From NCBI GenBank assembly GCA_930367205.1, contig OV884012.1, positions 50,365,239 to 50,429,238 on the forward strand: DNA of 64,000 nucleotides. The letters run 5' to 3'. The notes under the pieces were generated by a model, which was not told where the DNA came from, did no database searches, and worked only from the letters and a program-made list of their open reading frames with translations. Source of the stretch: Acanthosoma haemorrhoidale. Lineage: Eukaryota; Arthropoda; Insecta; Hemiptera; Acanthosomatidae. The position numbers and the translations under genes were made by a program. How positions within the stretch are numbered: position 1 is the stretch's first letter; each line of letters begins with the position of its first letter. Shown piece after piece: positions 59,358 through 64,000 of this stretch.

Positions 59358-60469
59358 CTATCAAAAGAAAAGGGATTAAGATATGACATGATTTTTTTTT
59401 CTCCTATTAACTAATTTTGTTGAAGTTTAAAGCTAATTAGAGAATAACTGTAATTATTAATTCCGGGAAACAACAAAGAAAACTGTACCCCTTTCGTAAA
59501 AAAAAATGAATTAGAAAAACAAACAATGTAAGTATAGGATTATTATGCTGGAACGGGTTCTGCAGTTCTGTCGTTGCCTTGTACCAGTATCATTGAATCG
59601 TAACTCGGCTTTCACCCCATCCAGCCAAGAAGACAATATTGGCCCAATGCCAAACGAGTTGTATCCAAGCGCTATACGATACTCTCCTCTCTCTAAATGC
59701 TTTGATACTTACCACGTTATAGGAGCTGCTATCGTCTTATAAGCAGACATTTTCTACTGATATGATTATCAAATCAGAAACGAAAAAATTAAATAGATAT
59801 TTATAGATACATAGACAAACTCCATATTTGTCTTCAGATATAAATTGTATATAGACAATGTGATTAGTGCGTCTGTCTAGATGTTTCCGTTATTGAATTA
59901 AAATATTTAATTTAGGTGACAATTACAACAATTGTAATATTCCATTACATTTAAACAAATGTTAATGATAGAACTTCAGTTGATATACAATTAGATAATT
60001 ACCAGTACCACCAATGATAACAGTTCAATAGAACTTACATATAGAAACTGTATTTGTGTTTCTTATGCATCTACAAAAACTTAAATTAAAAATATATTTT
60101 TGAGTTTACTCAATTTTTCAAAAGACCACTGAGAGCAAATAAGCATAAAATACTTTTAGTATAAATTAAGCATTAAAAAAAAAAATTGACGTAAAAATAA
60201 AATGTCTTCAAAGAAAGTAAAAATAAAGTTGTAAACAACAAATAACGAACCATAGTACAACGGGCCCCAAAATCGTAATCAAAACAAGAAAGTGCTGTTA
60301 TTTGTAAAGAAGAGAGAATTTTAACGTGCCAACTCCAAATTCTACTTCTCGCACACTGAAGCCTGGTACCCAATGCCAGGCTAATGCCCAAAAACATTAG
60401 TTTTAATTTATTTGTTGGCATTACAAAAGAAGCTGACTGAGTACAGAACATCCGCATGTGAAGGTACAG

Positions 60470-61010
60470 ACGGAAGCCACCCTCGGTATCAACAAGAATA
60501 CAGCAACTGCTTTGATCTCGTTGGACTGTACGCAGGCTTTCGACCATGTTGGTTTCGTTCTTGAAGAACAGATCGGTGAGGGTACGGGTGTGTGATTGCC
60601 TCTCTAACCCATCTGATTCCCTCTGACTTCTGGAGTTCCTCAAGGTTCTGTCTCCGGTTGTTTTCAGCATGTACACATCTAAATTGTTGGGACAAACTAT
60701 AAGAAAGCTACTGTAATCGCTTTCGCCGACGACATTGCAGTTTACAGCAGCAGCATGAGTGCACAAAGAGCTCTTACACACGCCGAGTCAGTTTGTAACG
60801 TTATCAGTGACAGACTGGGCATGTTAAACATCAGTGTAAACGCCGAGAAGACCGACTGCGTAATCTTCTCCCTTCAAAAGGGGAAAAAATCCTTGCCAAA
60901 ATCGTATAGCATAGGAGGGCAAGAGAACTCACCAGCCTTCTCAATGCACTATTTGGGTATAAAAATGGATAGTAACGAATGTAGTTGGGAGTGCTTTTCT
61001 CAAGATCTTA
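60470..61010 (+). mobile_element. Jockey-type reverse transcriptase relic with motifs A, B and C
   Basis: The plus strand retains, in successive but broken frames, motif A (ALISLDCTQAFDHV, 60500-60553), the GVPQGSVS block (60629-60656) and the catalytic motif C (VIAFADDIAVYSS, 60713-60751). An open stretch to 61111 follows, with LNISVNAEKTDCVIFS and MHYLGIKM. Deletions separate the motifs. The 3' part is closely related to 58275-58470 and the family matches the fragment at 47.0-47.4 kb. Confidence 0.88.
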
Positions 61011-62336
61011 ACGTTTTTCGATTCATACTCCCTACTACTATAGTTCATAATAGTCAGATCATACTTCATAACTGGGCCCTCCGAATATACCCGACATTCA
61101 TTTTAAGGTAAAATAGAAAGGTAATTTGAAGATACCTAACCGAAGTAGTACATTGAGGTAAAAAATATTTGTAGAGACCTCTCCTATTACATTGACTTAC
61201 CTGACTGTAGAGCAGGCTCACCCACACATGGAACGCTAAGTTACACATACTGAATACTAAGCTATAGAGTGATAAGGACAAGAGGAAGATGTCTTCGAAA
61301 ATTGACACATCCTCCAACCCCCCTCCCCTCCCAAAAAAAAACTATTTAATATATCTCCTTCACGGGATGAAAGACTGTTTCATAATAGCAACTAGTAACG
61401 GGTAAGAGGATTACTCGGTTAAAGGAAACAAATAAAAAAAACTCGTTGGTAGTAGTATTTTTTTTTTCAGTTGATTGGTTAATTCGTGTAAATTGAACTG
61501 CGCTTTTGTAGGGTAGTGGGGAATGTGAGTAGCCAGAATACCAACAACCCCCCTCCCCCCCCACCACCGGGCTGAGTTCCATTCCTACATACGTGGGTCT
61601 GCTAGTTACTCGACCGAAACAAATCCCGAATTTGGCCAATCAGAGAATATTTCGGCAGAGGTCAAACTTAGCTTTGAACCCGCTCTGCTACAATCGCACC
61701 GATATAATGATATCGATCCCTGGTGAAGGTCTGCACGTTCCGTCCTTACAAAGGTGAACGTTTGATTAGTTGCTACCATATACTAGCATATAATGCATAT
61801 ACTGCATAGTAATGCACAGTAATGCTAAACCTAAAGATATTTGTCATCTAGCATTTCTTGTATGAGTTTCATAACCTAGTTAATGATCTGATTTGAAAGA
61901 AATAAATGTTGTAGGTATTGTTGGTAAAACGTCAGGTAAAGGCTGCTGTTTTCTATGCATTTCCGCAATATGAATCTATTCTCGAATATTCACACACCTC
62001 TTCCATAATTCGTCGGAGCAACTTAGGTCAGTGGAAAACAACCTTGCTCTCAAGAGACGTATAAGTGGCCCTCAACTCACAAGAGATCACGTAATAGCTG
62101 ACACCAACACCTGCCTGGGAAATTCGGGTTCACCATAAATTTCTTTAAGTCCTGCCTTGTAAGTGTGATTACATCCAAATGAATTTGTTACTAAAAATTC
62201 TACATTTATTATTTATTGCTTATGAATGTAATTTCCTTAATTTGTTTCGAAATTTATTTGATATCCCCAGTTATAACTTTAAATATGGTACCAAACTAAA
62301 GATCACAACTTTAGGATAACCAATATGTAATTTTTA
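61011..62336. other. Noncoding sequence with C-rich patches
   Basis: C-rich runs at 61316-61332 and 61549-61567. A 97-codon minus frame (61639-61346) contains no recognised motif. No gene seen. Confidence 0.35.
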
Positions 62337-63048
62337 TTTTAGTTTTACAAACCACATACATAATCTTGTATGTATTCTATGTATACATTCTAAAATGTAA
62401 GGTATATTAATATCGTTACGAAGGGTTTTGTTGCTGACGTAATAAGGGGCATTTACTATTGTTCTTGGGGCTTTATATTGAAAGGATTGGATACCCTTGA
62501 TGTTTGACTTTTTTGCTGTCCCCCATAGCTCTATTCCGTATGTCCAGATTGGCTTAAGTATAACTTTGTAAATTAGTTTTGAGAGATGGGATGTCCTTTG
62601 AAGTAATCTGTACAGTTGTCCAAAGCGTCTGTTTAGTTCTTGTCGTTTTAGCCTCATATGTGGGTTCCAGGTAAGCCATTTGTCGATATGGAAGCCGAAG
62701 TACCGTACTAACTCGGAAACAGGGAGAAGAATGAAATTAAAAGAAACTAGTGGACAAGACTTGCGGAAGAGGGTGAAGGTAATGTGGGAACACTTTGCTT
62801 AATTAACATTAATCTGCCATTGGTTGCACGAATGATCGATCTCATCAAGGTGTTTTTGAATGTGATGGGATGCTATATCGATCTGCAAATGTGGCGAAGA
62901 AGGTATTGGGGTTAGAGGGAACATAGGTTATAGAGGATGGGACCCAGGACACTGCCCTGTGGAACTCCTGCTTTTATGGGATAGTAATTAGAATATCGTT
63001 CTATATACCCATAGCGCACTTGGAAGAAGCGGTTTTGAGGGTTATTTA
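62337..63048 (-). mobile_element. Jockey-clade LINE fragment (distinct subfamily): RT palm to C-terminus
   Basis: The minus strand shows FFQVRYGYIERYSNYYPIKA, then GVPQGSVLGPILYNL, then after a frameshift a segment where motif C is destroyed. From 62657 it runs open with RFGQLYRLLQRTSHLSKLIY, KVILKPIWTYGIELWGTAKK and RTIVNAPYYVSNKTLRNDIN, closing at a stop. The 'KPIWTYGIeLWGtA' and 'iVNAPwYVsN' blocks are characteristic of the Jockey clade and differ from the other copies here, so this is a second subfamily. Confidence 0.9.
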
Positions 63049-64000
63049 TATACTAATAAAATTCATTTATATTGGATAACATACATAATACATAATTGAC
63101 GTGGAAACCTTGTGCGATATATCTAATACAAATAGCAGATTTTCTTCCTACATTGTATTATATGTAAACCACTTTTTCATAGTAATATGAAACAAAGTTA
63201 AAATTATAAAAACTCAAAACATCTTATTGTTATATTACTTAATCCTTTTGCTTGGGTAGCAAAGCTAGAACAACGCATATTAGTAACATTTTTTTTGGTA
63301 TGTGCATATACAACATATGTACAAAGTTCCTATGTTTAATGTAGGAAAAATAACCTAGTTTGGTGATTGGGATTTGATGGTCTTTAGATCCATACACAAA
63401 GAGATGAAATAGCTGATTTATTAGTTGCACGAATATTGTTTATACGCAGAGCAAAAGTGAGGCTGTGGTTAAATAAACCCTTAAGTACTTCAGATTAATT
63501 GATAACCTATTTTTGTATTAGTATAGCTGTAGTCTTAAATTGAAATTATTAATAATGTCTAATAAAATTATATAAATTAAATAAAAATATTCATAAACAC
63601 TATTTAAATAATATTTGTAAGCCTTTTATGAACAATATGACTTATTTTCTAGAGGTGAGTAACAATAATAATAATAATGTATATAATTGGGTAATAATGC
63701 ACGTTTTCTTTTACTCACGACGAAACCTAAAGCTTGCTTACAATTTTACTATCTATCCCTCTGTAAAAAAAAACTAATTAAACCGTGTTGCCCACATAGA
63801 GGCCTCCTCAGTCGCAGGGAAGTTATTACTAATTGACCTAATCAATAATAATTCAATAACAATTCAATCAAGTTTCAGGTTTCAGTTTAAAATCATAACT
63901 CAGTGCTAGAATGCCAATTTTCTAAGGATTGTAGGGCTGGTTTGTAAGTAGTTTTCTCGCGAGGTTCTGTACCTTCTCATTAATTTCCTTATATTTTTGG
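63049..64000. other. AT-rich noncoding sequence with (AAT)n
   Basis: A short (ATA)n run lies at 63664-63679. Nothing else. Confidence 0.45.

Noticed and set aside
60173..60781. 202-codon minus-strand frame
   Set aside because: It is antisense to the RT relic, whose plus-strand motifs (SLDCTQAFDHV, GVPQGSV, FADD) are diagnostic.

Overview
This 64-kb window is AT-rich (about two thirds A+T by eye), gene-poor, intron-like nuclear DNA of an arthropod, most likely an insect. The evidence is the repeat content: Jockey-type non-LTR retrotransposon pieces, a Ty3/gypsy pol relic, mariner- and Tc1-type miniature elements and a transposase relic of a mariner-related family with an HTH of the DUF4817 kind. 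Splice sites are also of ordinary metazoan type. I cannot name the species. There is no sign of operons, bacterial genes, CRISPR arrays, rRNA or intact tRNA genes.

One clearly intact intronless gene stands out. It lies at 7008-7838 (+) and encodes a 276-residue, cysteine- and arginine-rich protein with a probable winged-helix N-terminus and an internal array of about 24-residue repeats. I do not recognise its family. It is followed by two AATAAA signals and is the best candidate for something undescribed.

Other coding evidence is limited to short segments bounded by splice sites. The best are 25789-25966 (+), with a possible upstream exon at 22973-23023 and terminal exon at 26161-26196 in compatible phase; 12803-12905 (-), with a possible 34-nt exon at 13772-13805; a GC-rich first coding exon at 53886-54135 (-) ending in a GTGAGT donor; 31803-32083 (+); and 51771-51852 plus 52320-52404 (+). 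They suggest that the window is mostly intron of at least two genes, one per strand. None can be named, and each needs transcript support.

Layout. 0-9 kb: GC-raised blocks, gypsy relic (4.0-4.7 kb), tRNA-like repeat (5.0 kb), Jockey fragment (6.0 kb), the 276-aa gene. 9-16 kb: LINE 3' ends (9.5 and 15.6 kb), Tc1-type MITE (11.05-11.48 kb), mariner MITE (12.6 kb), minus-strand exons. 16-27 kb: inverted-repeat cluster, 367-bp-period duplication, Jockey fragment, plus-strand exons, third LINE 3' end. 28-41 kb: degenerate tandem repeats, candidate regulatory blocks, a 246-bp solo-LTR candidate, microsatellites, a GA-rich candidate promoter with first exon at 39.5-39.8 kb, and the HTH transposase relic. 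42-64 kb: fourth LINE 3' end next to an RT fragment, further RT fragments at 47.0, 57.4-58.7, 60.5-61.0 and 62.3-63.0 kb, a second mariner MITE at 52.8 kb and the minus-strand first exon at 54 kb. All transposon coding regions seen are truncated or frame-broken.
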